This document shows, piece by piece, positions 46,058 to 60,100 of a DNA stretch of 64,000 bases. The number at the start of each line of letters is the position of its first letter. Within the stretch, counting starts at the first letter, position 1. Made by a program: the position numbers and the translations under genes. The DNA is taken from NCBI GenBank assembly GCA_020137815.1, contig CM035351.1, positions 1,537,966 to 1,601,965 on the forward strand, read 5' to 3'. Below the pieces are notes generated by a model. It had not been told where the DNA came from. It made no database searches and saw only the letters and a program-made list of their open reading frames with translations. The stretch is from Hormiphora californensis. Taxonomy: Eukaryota; Ctenophora; Tentaculata; Cydippida; Pleurobrachiidae.

Positions 46058-46493
46058 AAACACTAGTAACGTTAAAAAAGTCTCATTCAGAATAGTCGAA
46101 AATAGGAAGATCAGTGCTATCGAAACAAATCGCATCTTTGTCATCAATTTCTGAATGTTTACTTTCTAAGCTAGCAAAATATTCTTTATCAGATTCAGCA
46201 ACCCACTGTGCAAAAACTTCATCTACACTCGGTCTATTTTTTCAATTCATCATCACATTGCTTTTCGAATGCTTCTAGTTCCTCAATTCCACTAGGTATA
46301 CGCTTAAGTGCGGGCTCTATCTTAGGGACAGGCTCAAATGGAACTTTATTTGAAGGTATACACCAATGACTATTTGGGAGAGTGGTAGGCTTGTAAGATA
46401 AAATAGTTTTTTTAATAGAAGATGAACTTGAGAGTTGAGCTATCATATAACAAGCGGCCGTGTTAGACAACGAAGAAGGACAAGAAATTATAA
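46058..46493 (-). pseudogene. Unknown acidic ORF with a frame break
   Basis: Minus strand. One frame from about 46493 reads a Ser-rich start then WCIPSNKVPFEPVPKIEP and ELEAFEKQCDDELKK, stopping at 46234. Coding resumes one base shifted (VDEVFAQWVAESDKEYF ... DLPIFDYSE) to a stop at 46058. A run of six A at the break suggests an indel there. No ATG in the obvious start position; the first in-frame Met is about residue 18. I do not recognise the family. The composition (acidic, low Gly) looks coding. Confidence 0.4.
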
Positions 46494-46835
46494 GCCGTCA
46501 TCAAGTGATCAATCATCACATGAATTGACAGGTCCTGCAGGACTGATTCAATCACTCCGCAAACAATCGATGAAGTGATATTCATACATCATGAATTCGC
46601 GCGCTACTTCGGTTGCGCAGAGCAGTGCACACACAATTTCCTCGCGCGTTGATGGTGTTTCCATCTGGTATATTTCCTCGATACCCCCCCTCCGTTAACA
46701 TGTGATAAACGCGCAAAACAATTCCGCGCACGACTTTGGGGGGTGAACAGTTGAAAAAATGGAGTATAGCCCTCGAGTGCTAACCCGGTAAATTTTTTTT
46801 TCATATGCTGCAGGTTTTCAGATCCCCTGAGGAGG

Positions 46836-46886
46836 TTGGCATACGATGTAACTTGATGAAACTTGGTCCTTGGAACGCGTTGCCAA
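46836..46886 (+). mobile_element. Miniature TTGGC...GCCAA element, duplicate-block copy
   Basis: Counterpart of 17745-17802 with a short internal deletion; flanks CTGAGGAGG and CTGATGAGG are preserved. Confidence 0.55.
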
Positions 46887-46935
46887 CTGATGAGGGTATG
46901 CCTCACGTGCCAAGTAAAAACTCAAAGTTGGCATA

Positions 46936-47207
46936 AAGTCGAATTTTTTAATCAAGGTACAGGGGGCCGCGCATTCAGAGAGGTCGCGCGGCGTTGTATT
47001 TGCGTGTGACAATCGAGATCAAGTTCCTGGCAATCTTAAGACTTGAACCCGGAAGCGTTGGAAAGATAATTTTAAGACCTTTTCAACGCAACCAAGATCA
47101 AGTCTTTATCTTATCAGGAAGAGAAGATATGAGCGAAAACATTTAGCACGCGCAAAAATACTTTGTAAATGCGCGGCCCCCTGCCCCTTGATTAAAAAAT
47201 TCGACTA
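46936..47207. mobile_element. TA-target miniature element (272 bp), copy 3
   Basis: TA at 46934-46935 and 47208-47209; same length as the 6480 copy, orientation reversed. The empty site is GGCATATCTG at 17858-17867 in the other block, so insertion followed the duplication or the element was absent from the other copy. Confidence 0.9.
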
Positions 47208-47266
47208 TATCTGTTATCTAAAACGAGCACACTGTGGCCTAGGGGTCTTCCATGCATGCCAATTGC

Positions 47267-47334
47267 TTGGCCTATGCTACAGGCCCTAGAAGCCGTGGAA
47301 AACGCGCGCACTTGGGGTCTGCAGCGCATGCCAA
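47267..47334 (+). mobile_element. 68-bp miniature element with 9-bp target duplication
   Basis: Near-identical to 2473-2539 (one extra base). Flanked by GCCAATTGC at 47258-47266 and 47335-47343; the other block has the single GCCAATTGC at 17911-17919 as the empty site. Confidence 0.8.
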
Positions 47335-48306
47335 GCCAATTGCCAGATCAAGTCAAAATTTTAAATTGGAAATTGCAGCTTGGATTTTAGAAAAGTAAAA
47401 TCTTTGAAATGTTATGAAAAATCTAAAATTTTACGAAAGAGCGATGCATTTGTCCAAAATATACGTAACGCGCGGTATTATTGTTTCTTTGAGGTCCATT
47501 TTGATGCGCGTGAACACATATCATGAATAGAATAAATTTTCGAAAAGTGTTTTTGGGAAAGTTAAAAAAGTTTTTACTTTTTTGAGTGTCAGTTGGAATG
47601 CGCTGCAGCCCCCTCATGCGCGCACCCCCGCAACGAGGGGACTGAAGGGAATGCCGCGCGCGCGTTTGGCCTGAGCTCAGGACGGGCCCGGCTGGGTCGA
47701 AGATAACTTTGCGAGCGAAAAAACGGCGGTGCTTATAACTTTGGCCCCTGAAGTCCGTTTGACTTGATTCTTTCACTAGCTGTTAGATCTGACAATTATC
47801 TACCTTGCTGTTTTTGAGAGAAGTAAATTGGACTTCAGGAAGCTGAGCAATAGCCGTTCAAAGATTGGTTGTTTTCAAAAAGTGACGTCACAGATCCCTG
47901 CAGGGACACTTTGTTTCAAATTTGAATTAAAATCTCGAATTTTTTTATTTTACCGCACTCGATTTTGCGGAGTTTGGTTCATATCTCCTGTTCCTGATAA
48001 GATAGAGACCTGAAACCGGTTGCATTTGAAAGCTGTTATCTTCCTCTTTCCAACGCTACCAAAACGATTTTTGTACCTTAACTGGAACCGGAGATATGAT
48101 TGATTATGTATTCCCCCCCTAGCGCGGTATTCCCTCCAGGCCCCTTATATTATATTATAAGGGGCCTGCAACGTATGCCAAGAGTGTCAGCAGCCAGCTA
48201 TCACGGTTTTAGACTTTAGTGTTAAAGTAGGGTTAGGGCTGGGTTTCGGACAAAACCCGGCAGACAATGAAATGTAATATATATATATTATATTCGGTAG
48301 CGAACC

Positions 48307-48921
48307 TGCCGTTTTACCCACCGTAAAGTCTGCAGAAAATTCAAACTGTACGGATCTCACTCACGCCATGGGTGTAAGTTGGGTGCAAAGTGCTCAAAAC
48401 TGCATCCAAAATTATGTGAGGGCTCACAGCGGAGAATGAAGGAGCGGCAGTGCCTAAACCCTGATTGCCCACATCTCCACCTCAAGGGTACACGAAGGAA
48501 AGTGGAAAACCCTGAAAGGAGAGAACGTCAGGAAGTTGTTAGGACAACACAGCAACCTAACACTCACGCCACTGACCACAGAGAGAGAGTGCAGGATGAA
48601 CAACTCCCTCTTAGCGGCTCACCATTGCGACCAGTTTCGCAGCAAAACCCTGGACACTTACAATCGGGTTTTCTGAGCATTGTTTTGAAGGAGGTCAGGA
48701 ATGCCAGAGAAGAATCACTGAGGCAAGCGGACAGAATGGAAGAAATTCTCTCCCAGCTTGGTCCAACCCACAACGAGTCGATGCTGCACAACCAGCTGGC
48801 CCACCACTTACAAGCACACCCGCCAGTACAGTACACTCTACCCACAGGAATATCAATGACTCAAGGAGTACATCGGCAACTACCGACCCAAATACTGCCC
48901 TCTCAAAGATTATCCTACTAA
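48307..48921 (+). CDS. LINE ORF1 with CCCH zinc finger, 5'-truncated
   Basis: Open from the element's left edge with no ATG. The start encodes a CCCH-like finger (GCKLGAKCSKLHPKLC) and a second Cys/His cluster (CLNPDCPHLHLKG), followed by a Glu/Gln/Arg-rich segment that may coil (LKEVRNAREESLRQADRMEE). Such fingers bind element RNA in some CR1-group LINEs. Quite unlike the RRM-type ORF1 at 18725. Confidence 0.65.
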   Translation, partial: CRFTHRKVCRKFKLYGSHSRHGCKLGAKCSKLHPKLCEGSQRRMKERQCLNPDCPHLHLKGTRRKVENPERRERQEVVRTTQQPNTHATDHRERVQDEQLPLSGSPLRPVSQQNPGHLQSGFLSIVLKEVRNAREESLRQADRMEEILSQLGPTHNESMLHNQLAHHLQAHPPVQYTLPTGISMTQGVHRQLPTQILPSQRLSY

Positions 48922-48989
48922 ACGGGAGAAGTATTTCACCGGCCGCTGGGGGGAACACTCGGTGGAAACTCCCCTTCATCGAGGCTGTT

Positions 48990-51911
48990 TTGCTCAACAA
49001 CCCAAACTCACCGCCGACAGTTGCCCTTGCAATAACTGAGTCATGGTTGAAAAACTACATTGCAGACGCCCAAATCAAAATGCAGGGATACAGCACCTTC
49101 CGTTCTGACCGTCCTGATCGGAAAGGAGGAGGTTGTGTGTTATACATTCGTGAAGACATCCCAATCAGCTATGCATACTCATTCAGTGACCGGGAATGCA
49201 GTCTGGTATTGGCTTTTAGTAAAGCTAAAAACATGTTGTTTTCATGTATCTACCGTCCCCCCGAATCATCTGACCAGTCCTTCATCACAGTTATGAACGA
49301 TCTCCAAGATAAAATTGATCTCCTGTCCAATGAAAGGAGCCCTGAAATGTTTATCATGGGCGATCTAAACTTGCCGTTGTTCAACTGGAAAGAAGAATCC
49401 CTACCGTCAGCTGCTGCTAACATAGCAGCTTATCAACGAACGGTGAACTTCATCGAGGAAAACTTCCTGACTCAGGTCGTTGACAAACCAACCAGGGGCA
49501 ATAATATTCTGGATGTTATAATGACCAACTCACCACAATACGTATCAACTGTGACAACTGAAGAGACAAAGATCTCTGACCACAGAATAGTTGACTGTAC
49601 CCTGGTGATAAACCCCCTTATGAAGACAGCAGATACCATCAAAAAGTGGGACCACATGAGTTTTCGAGGATTGGACATTCCAAAAGCCAATTTTGAAGAA
49701 ATGAATGTGGACATTGCTTCTGTTGACTGGGACAAACTGCAGACATTATGTGAAGAGTCTGGAGACCCTGTTGGTGACAAATTCAAAGAACTTTTCATTC
49801 TAACTGTTCTGCAAATCACCATCAAGCACACCCCTCAGAAGATTCAGCGGAGAAAATTCAGCCCCCTGGAACCACTGAGAAGGAGAAGGCGGAAGTTAAA
49901 AGCAAGACTTGGAGCAATTTCCTCTGTCAACGTTAACATCTCAAAAACTGAAGAACTCCAAGACGAACTCACAGCACTTGAGGACAAGATACAGAACGCT
50001 GTAGATGAATCAATCGAAAAGAAGGAACACAGCGCCATTAAGACGATCAAGGCGAACCCACGATATTTCTTCTCCTACGCTAAACGACTTTCAAAAGTTA
50101 AATCTAACATCGCCCCCCTCAAACGTGATGACGGAACACTCACCACGGACAATACTGAAAAAGCGGAACTCCTGCAAAAGCAGTACTGCCGTGCCTTCAG
50201 TGATCCAGACGGGGGAGACTTGCTGAAAAGTCTCTCTTGGGTAGAGGATAGCAATACGATTTTAGAGGATTTCATTTTTACATCAGAGGACATCAAAGGA
50301 GCTCTCTCTGAGCTTGATCCTGCTTCTGCCGGACCAGATGGTGACATCCCTGCTAAAATTCTCAGTGCTTGTAAAACCACCCTCGCTGTACCACTCTTTC
50401 TTCTTTGGGAGCGGTCTTTCGAGGAAGGAATAACACCCCCTAACCTGAAAAAACAATACATCACACCAATCTTCAAGCGTGGTGATAAAACTCTGGCTGT
50501 TAACTACCGCCCTGTTTCGCTGACTTCTAACTTGCTAAAAACGTTTGAGCGAGTTGTACGAAATAAGTTAGTGGAACACCTGGAAAGTAACAATCTCCTA
50601 CCAGACAGCCAACATGGATTTAGGAAGCAACGGAGCTGTCTCACACAACTACTCGATCACATGGATGGAATTTTTCGAGAGTTAAACAGTGGAAATGAAG
50701 TCGATGTTATCTATTTGGACTATTCCAAAGCCTTCGACCGTGTCAACCACACCATTCTCATTGCCAAGCTGGAAAAGCTAGGTATTAGAGGGAAAGTACT
50801 AAAGTGGATAAAAGACTTCCTTACTGGCCGGTATCAAACAGTAACCGTCGACGGAGAAAAATCGAACTTTGAGCTTGTCAAAAGTGGGGTACCTCAAGGA
50901 ACCGTACTTGGACCAATCCTCTTTATCATCTACGTAGCTGATCTCCAGAGCCAAGTGATCCACAGCAAAATCAGAACCTTTGCGGATGACACCAAGCTCC
51001 AGAAGAGCGTCGACTCGGAAGAATCAGGAGCAGAAATGCAAGAGGATCTTCAGCGTGTGGTGGAGTGGTCTGCAGCCAATTGTATGACACTCCATGAGGA
51101 CAAGTTCGAGGTCATCCACTACACTCTGAACAGAACGTCCCTTCTCAGAGAACTCCCTTTCACTCATGAGTTAAGCTTATATGTGACTCCAGGTGATAAC
51201 GAAATACAGCCAAAGGATACAGTGAAAGACCTTGGCATCACCCTCTCAAACAATGGCTCCTGGACAGACCATGTAATGAGGATTTCATCAGAAGCACGAC
51301 GGATGGCCGCCTGGGCACTGAGAGCTTTTAAGGATAGGTCAGTAACCACTATGCTGACACTCTACAAGTCACTAATAAGGTGCAAAGTAGAGTACTGCTC
51401 ACCTCTGTGGTCGCCCTACAAGATTGGTGACATTCAGGCTCTGGAAAGCATCCAGAGACAGTTTACACGACGGATCGAAGACATGGCACAACTTGACTAT
51501 TGGGAGCGGCTGAAAAAGCTAAGACTTATGTCATTACAACGTCGGCGGGAGCGATATTCGATAATACAAATGTGGAAAATCTATAATGGTGCAGCACCTA
51601 ATAGCACGAATACCCGGTTTTACCATCATCAACGGCTCGGCGTCCGAGCCGAAGTACCTACTCTTTACAGTGGAGCACAGAAGTCATTCTCAACAAAATA
51701 CTTCCATTCATTTGCTGTAAGGGCCGCTCGGCTATGGAACACATTGCCGAAAGAGGTTAACACAGCAGCGACCTTAGATACGTTCAAGATCCTGCTGGGC
51801 CGTTGGCTGGACCACTTCCCTGACAATCCACCTGTGAAGGGTTATTCTACCCGGAACAACAATTCTATCATGGACTGGGTTTTGGAGGTTCGAGCTAAAG
51901 GGGGATGCTGA
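48990..51911 (+). CDS. LINE ORF2: endonuclease and reverse transcriptase
   Basis: From the first ATG 973 residues, but the frame is open upstream and endonuclease similarity starts near 48915 (KIILLNGRS), so the real start overlaps ORF1 in the -1 frame. Apurinic-type endonuclease motifs: TESWLK at 17-22, MGDLNLP at 123-129, SDH at 196-198. Reverse transcriptase motifs: NYRPVSLTS, QHGFRKQRSC, YLDYSKAFDRVNH, GVPQGTVLGP and the catalytic FADD at about 664-667. The C-terminus has LRLMSLQRRRERY, common in CR1/L2/Jockey elements. The frame is intact. Confidence 0.9.
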   Translation: MLNNPNSPPTVALAITESWLKNYIADAQIKMQGYSTFRSDRPDRKGGGCVLYIREDIPISYAYSFSDRECSLVLAFSKAKNMLFSCIYRPPESSDQSFITVMNDLQDKIDLLSNERSPEMFIMGDLNLPLFNWKEESLPSAAANIAAYQRTVNFIEENFLTQVVDKPTRGNNILDVIMTNSPQYVSTVTTEETKISDHRIVDCTLVINPLMKTADTIKKWDHMSFRGLDIPKANFEEMNVDIASVDWDKLQTLCEESGDPVGDKFKELFILTVLQITIKHTPQKIQRRKFSPLEPLRRRRRKLKARLGAISSVNVNISKTEELQDELTALEDKIQNAVDESIEKKEHSAIKTIKANPRYFFSYAKRLSKVKSNIAPLKRDDGTLTTDNTEKAELLQKQYCRAFSDPDGGDLLKSLSWVEDSNTILEDFIFTSEDIKGALSELDPASAGPDGDIPAKILSACKTTLAVPLFLLWERSFEEGITPPNLKKQYITPIFKRGDKTLAVNYRPVSLTSNLLKTFERVVRNKLVEHLESNNLLPDSQHGFRKQRSCLTQLLDHMDGIFRELNSGNEVDVIYLDYSKAFDRVNHTILIAKLEKLGIRGKVLKWIKDFLTGRYQTVTVDGEKSNFELVKSGVPQGTVLGPILFIIYVADLQSQVIHSKIRTFADDTKLQKSVDSEESGAEMQEDLQRVVEWSAANCMTLHEDKFEVIHYTLNRTSLLRELPFTHELSLYVTPGDNEIQPKDTVKDLGITLSNNGSWTDHVMRISSEARRMAAWALRAFKDRSVTTMLTLYKSLIRCKVEYCSPLWSPYKIGDIQALESIQRQFTRRIEDMAQLDYWERLKKLRLMSLQRRRERYSIIQMWKIYNGAAPNSTNTRFYHHQRLGVRAEVPTLYSGAQKSFSTKYFHSFAVRAARLWNTLPKEVNTAATLDTFKILLGRWLDHFPDNPPVKGYSTRNNNSIMDWVLEVRAKGGC

Positions 51912-52177
51912 AAAGACTGACACCGTTTACGATTCTGTAATGAAGTTTATTTATCAAGTTTATCAAGTTTATCAAGAATCTCTTTCACTCTTTACCGCGC
52001 TGCTAGCATTAGCTGAGCCCTGAGTCTCTCAGTGACTAGTGAGATGTCAGAAAGGACAAATGACACCGTGATATGTATTTCAATCAATCAATTAACATGC
52101 TTAATCGGTGGGGCGTGGGCACCAGAGCACTCATAACAGTGGTGACGATTTTACCATGCAACTTTTATCTGTTAGCC

Positions 52178-56754
<4,577 letters not shown>

Positions 56755-56803
56755 GAGAAAGATGATATACAGGGATATCAACGCAGATAGACATATCTGG
56801 ACA

Positions 56804-56842
56804 GACAGACAGACAGATAGACTGACAGACAGACAGACAGGC

Positions 56843-56875
<33 letters not shown>

Positions 56876-56894
56876 GGCAGACAGACAGACAGAC

Positions 56895-56974
<80 letters not shown>

Positions 56975-56976
56975 TG
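56804..56976. repeat. (CAGA)n microsatellite
   Basis: About 43 tetranucleotide units with a few substitutions, between the glucokinase stop codon and the THOC1 start. Confidence 0.97.
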
Positions 56977-57131
56977 ACTGACTGAAACTGAAACAGTGCA
57001 TGGGGTGATATTATATGATTGTTGGAAAATGTTTATTGTTAATGTCTGAGAGTTTTATGATTATATTTCTTTTGTGAGAACAGTATTTATTTCCAATGAT
57101 CCTCATCTCATTACCCCCATGGAATAGTGAC

Positions 57132-60100
57132 ATGGCAGGTGCTGGATTTAGAGCACTGTGTGATGAATATGTCAGGAAACTGGGAAGTTCCACTACCAGG
57201 ACCCTGGCGGATGTGAACTCTCTGATGACGGGGAGCAAAGGAACAGATCAGGAGAAGAAGACATGTCTTGATGTTGCTCTGAGAAAGGCTGTCTTCAAGA
57301 AGGTACAAAAACATACACTAACGAAGTTTAGTTTTTCTCTGTCCGACTGGACAAGGTGAGACTGGTTTTGTTGTATAATGACATCAGAACAGTATCAGAA
57401 CAATCATTTATACAACAATGTATATGTAACTGCCCCCACCCTGTAACTACCCCCCCCCCCCCGGCACCAGGTTGAGGGAAGTGACGAGGAGGTAAAGAGT
57501 TATATTGACCTGTCCTTCCAATGCACCAGATCTGGCTGTGCCTCAGCAACTACACCCTTCTTTGTGCTAGCTGATGTATTCGACTGTCTAACTCTAGAGA
57601 GATGTGCCAATGTGTTCTGGTGAGTTACCTATATACTTCACAACAATCCGGGGATGGGGTAGAACTTGGTTAAAACATTGTGCTGTATGTCACCAGCATC
57701 CGGCATCCCTTATCAAACTAAGCACTTGAAGATTCAAAAGTAGAAAAAGTGTAAATTATACCAGTCTACACAGAAGACTATAATATCACAAATCACACAA
57801 ATAGGTTCGTCCTAGTTTACAGAGACCCTTGGCTATCCATCACCCGATCTCCAGAGTTCCTTCTCTCCATGCTCACAGTACCCTTACATGCTCTTGTGTA
57901 TCCACATTAGGACGAGTAAAGGTCAACCTCTCGTAAATTGGTTCTTCGTAGCTGTCCAATGGAGGAAGTTCCACCCTCTCAATGGGAATGACAGGGGGTG
58001 ATCTGGATCTGTATCGCACCAGATAGTTAATAACAGAGAGTAGGGCGAGCACAACCAACACGGCCGATAGTATACCAAACACGTAGAATCCCATTCTTTG
58101 GGATGTTTCATCATCATCATCATTTTCCACCTCAATTTGTCCCGGAGGGGGTTCTTCTTCAGGTTCTTCCAAGATGATGACTTGGGTTGTTTCCTTTCCA
58201 GTTACAGTGTTAGTTGCTGTTATCATAACTTGTTTGGTGGTGTTCAGATCCACAGTGATAGTCGTGTTTTGTTGGTAACCAGCTTCCACTGTTCCGTTCT
58301 TTATCTCAGTGCCGTCTGCAAACCAGGATACTTTAACTGGGTCCAGGGATGTTATCGCAGCTGTCACGTTGTTCTCAGTCTGTTTTAGTCGGTCAAGTCT
58401 TGGTGTGTCACAGCTGTGTTCACATATTGCTAGGTAGGAACACCCTGCACTAACTGTTAGGGACCAGTCGCTCTTTAGAAACAATTCTCGATCTGTGTTG
58501 GAAACGTCTTTAGGAAAGGGTAACATTTCAGGCTTGGTATCACCTCGGTATACTATACCAAATGTGTTTCCGACTCCAAAACATTCTAATTCCAATGACA
58601 CCTGATCCTGTCACATTGATCAAATGGCGGCTCATATGAGACCCATGGAAGAGACGCGGTTTCAAATTGGAATACACAAGTTGAGCTAAACGTTGGTTCA
58701 AGTTAAACTGAAGAGATTGCAATGAGTTTGTAATGTTTTTGAGGGTGACGGTACACCATCCACCCACAGGTATCAGTACAGTTCCATTGGTTAGGGATCC
58801 TGTCCGTAGTAGTTGTCCTGGTGATGTCACTTTACTACACCCATCAAGGTCACACAACCCTGTAGCTAAGCTGGTGTGTACCTGGTAAGAAAAGACAAGA
58901 TACGAAGAACACAGGAACAGCAACATGAGCACTGGGAGAGAAAGGGGGAGAGAGAGAGTGTGTGTGAGAGAGAGAGCACTTCCCTGTTACTCAGCTGTCG
59001 ATACCATGATATATTGTTTTACAAGTTTTTCTTTGAGTAGAGAAAAACTAAAGTTTAGAAAAGACAAAATATAAAATCAAGATCAATCACATGCGTCACA
59101 TTATATCACCAAAAAAAACTCAAAAAGCATAACCTACTCAAAATGTTTTTCGCAGTCTCTAAAAGTCAAAAGATGGCCAAGGAACTCTCGTATAGGGGTT
59201 CCTCAGAGTCCAGGTGGACAGGTGTAAACTCTTTGGGTGGCCGGTATGTCCGGAACCCAGGTCTCACCACCGTTCTGTCCAGCTGGTCGTACACCCCATC
59301 AGGTTTCTGTCGAGGTGAGGTTCGGACCACGAGATCAGCGTACACGGGATCCTCCTCATCAGGGTTGGGGTGGGAGGTAGTGGGGATGCTCTCTACTGGT
59401 GGGGGCGAGGGAGGGTGAGTCACTCGTGGGATCTTCCTGATGGCTTTGTGGTAGAGGGTGACTAACAGGATACCACCTACCACCAGGATCACCAGAATAC
59501 AGGATCCGATAATGTACCATACACGACTTGACTGGTCCTCTATAACGCTATCATCATCTGGGTCCTCATCTGGATCGTCCTTCGTGGTCAGGTCGATTAA
59601 TTGGGTTGTTTCCTTTCCAGTTACAGTGTTAGTTACTGTTATCATAACTTGTTGTGTGGTATTCAGATCCACAGTGATAGTCGTGTTTTGTTGGTAACCA
59701 GGTTCCACTGTTCCGTTCTTTATCTCAGTGCCGTCTGCAAACCAGGATACCTTAACTGGGTCCAGGGATGATATCACAGCTGTGACGTTGTTCCCAGTCT
59801 TCTGTAGAGGTTCAAGTCCTGGTGTGTCACAGGAACATATCGCTAGATAGGAACACCCTGCAATTTCAGAGAGGGACCATTCGCTCTCTAGAAACGTTTC
59901 TCTATCAGCTTTGGAAATAATATTTGGAAATGTTAGTTTTTTAGGAATGGTGTCTTTTTCATAGACAAAACCAAACAATTTTCCACTCCAAACCATTCTA
60001 ATTCCAGGCAAATTTAATCCTGTCACATTGGTAGTATCAAGATGGTTCTTCAAATTCACTGTATTAGAGTCATGCACCAGTTGAGCTAAACTTCTATTTA

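Larger units (their letters stand above)
48305..51975 (+). mobile_element. CR1/L2-like LINE, 5'-truncated
   Basis: Inserted between CGGTAGCGAA and AATCTCTTTCAC, which are continuous in the other block (18601-18620). Has ORF1 without its start (48307-48921) and an overlapping ORF2 with endonuclease and reverse transcriptase. The 3' end is a short tandem tail (TTTATCAAG repeats, 51948-51975), typical of CR1/L2 elements rather than poly-A. Target duplication is at most 3 bases (GAA). Confidence 0.88.
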
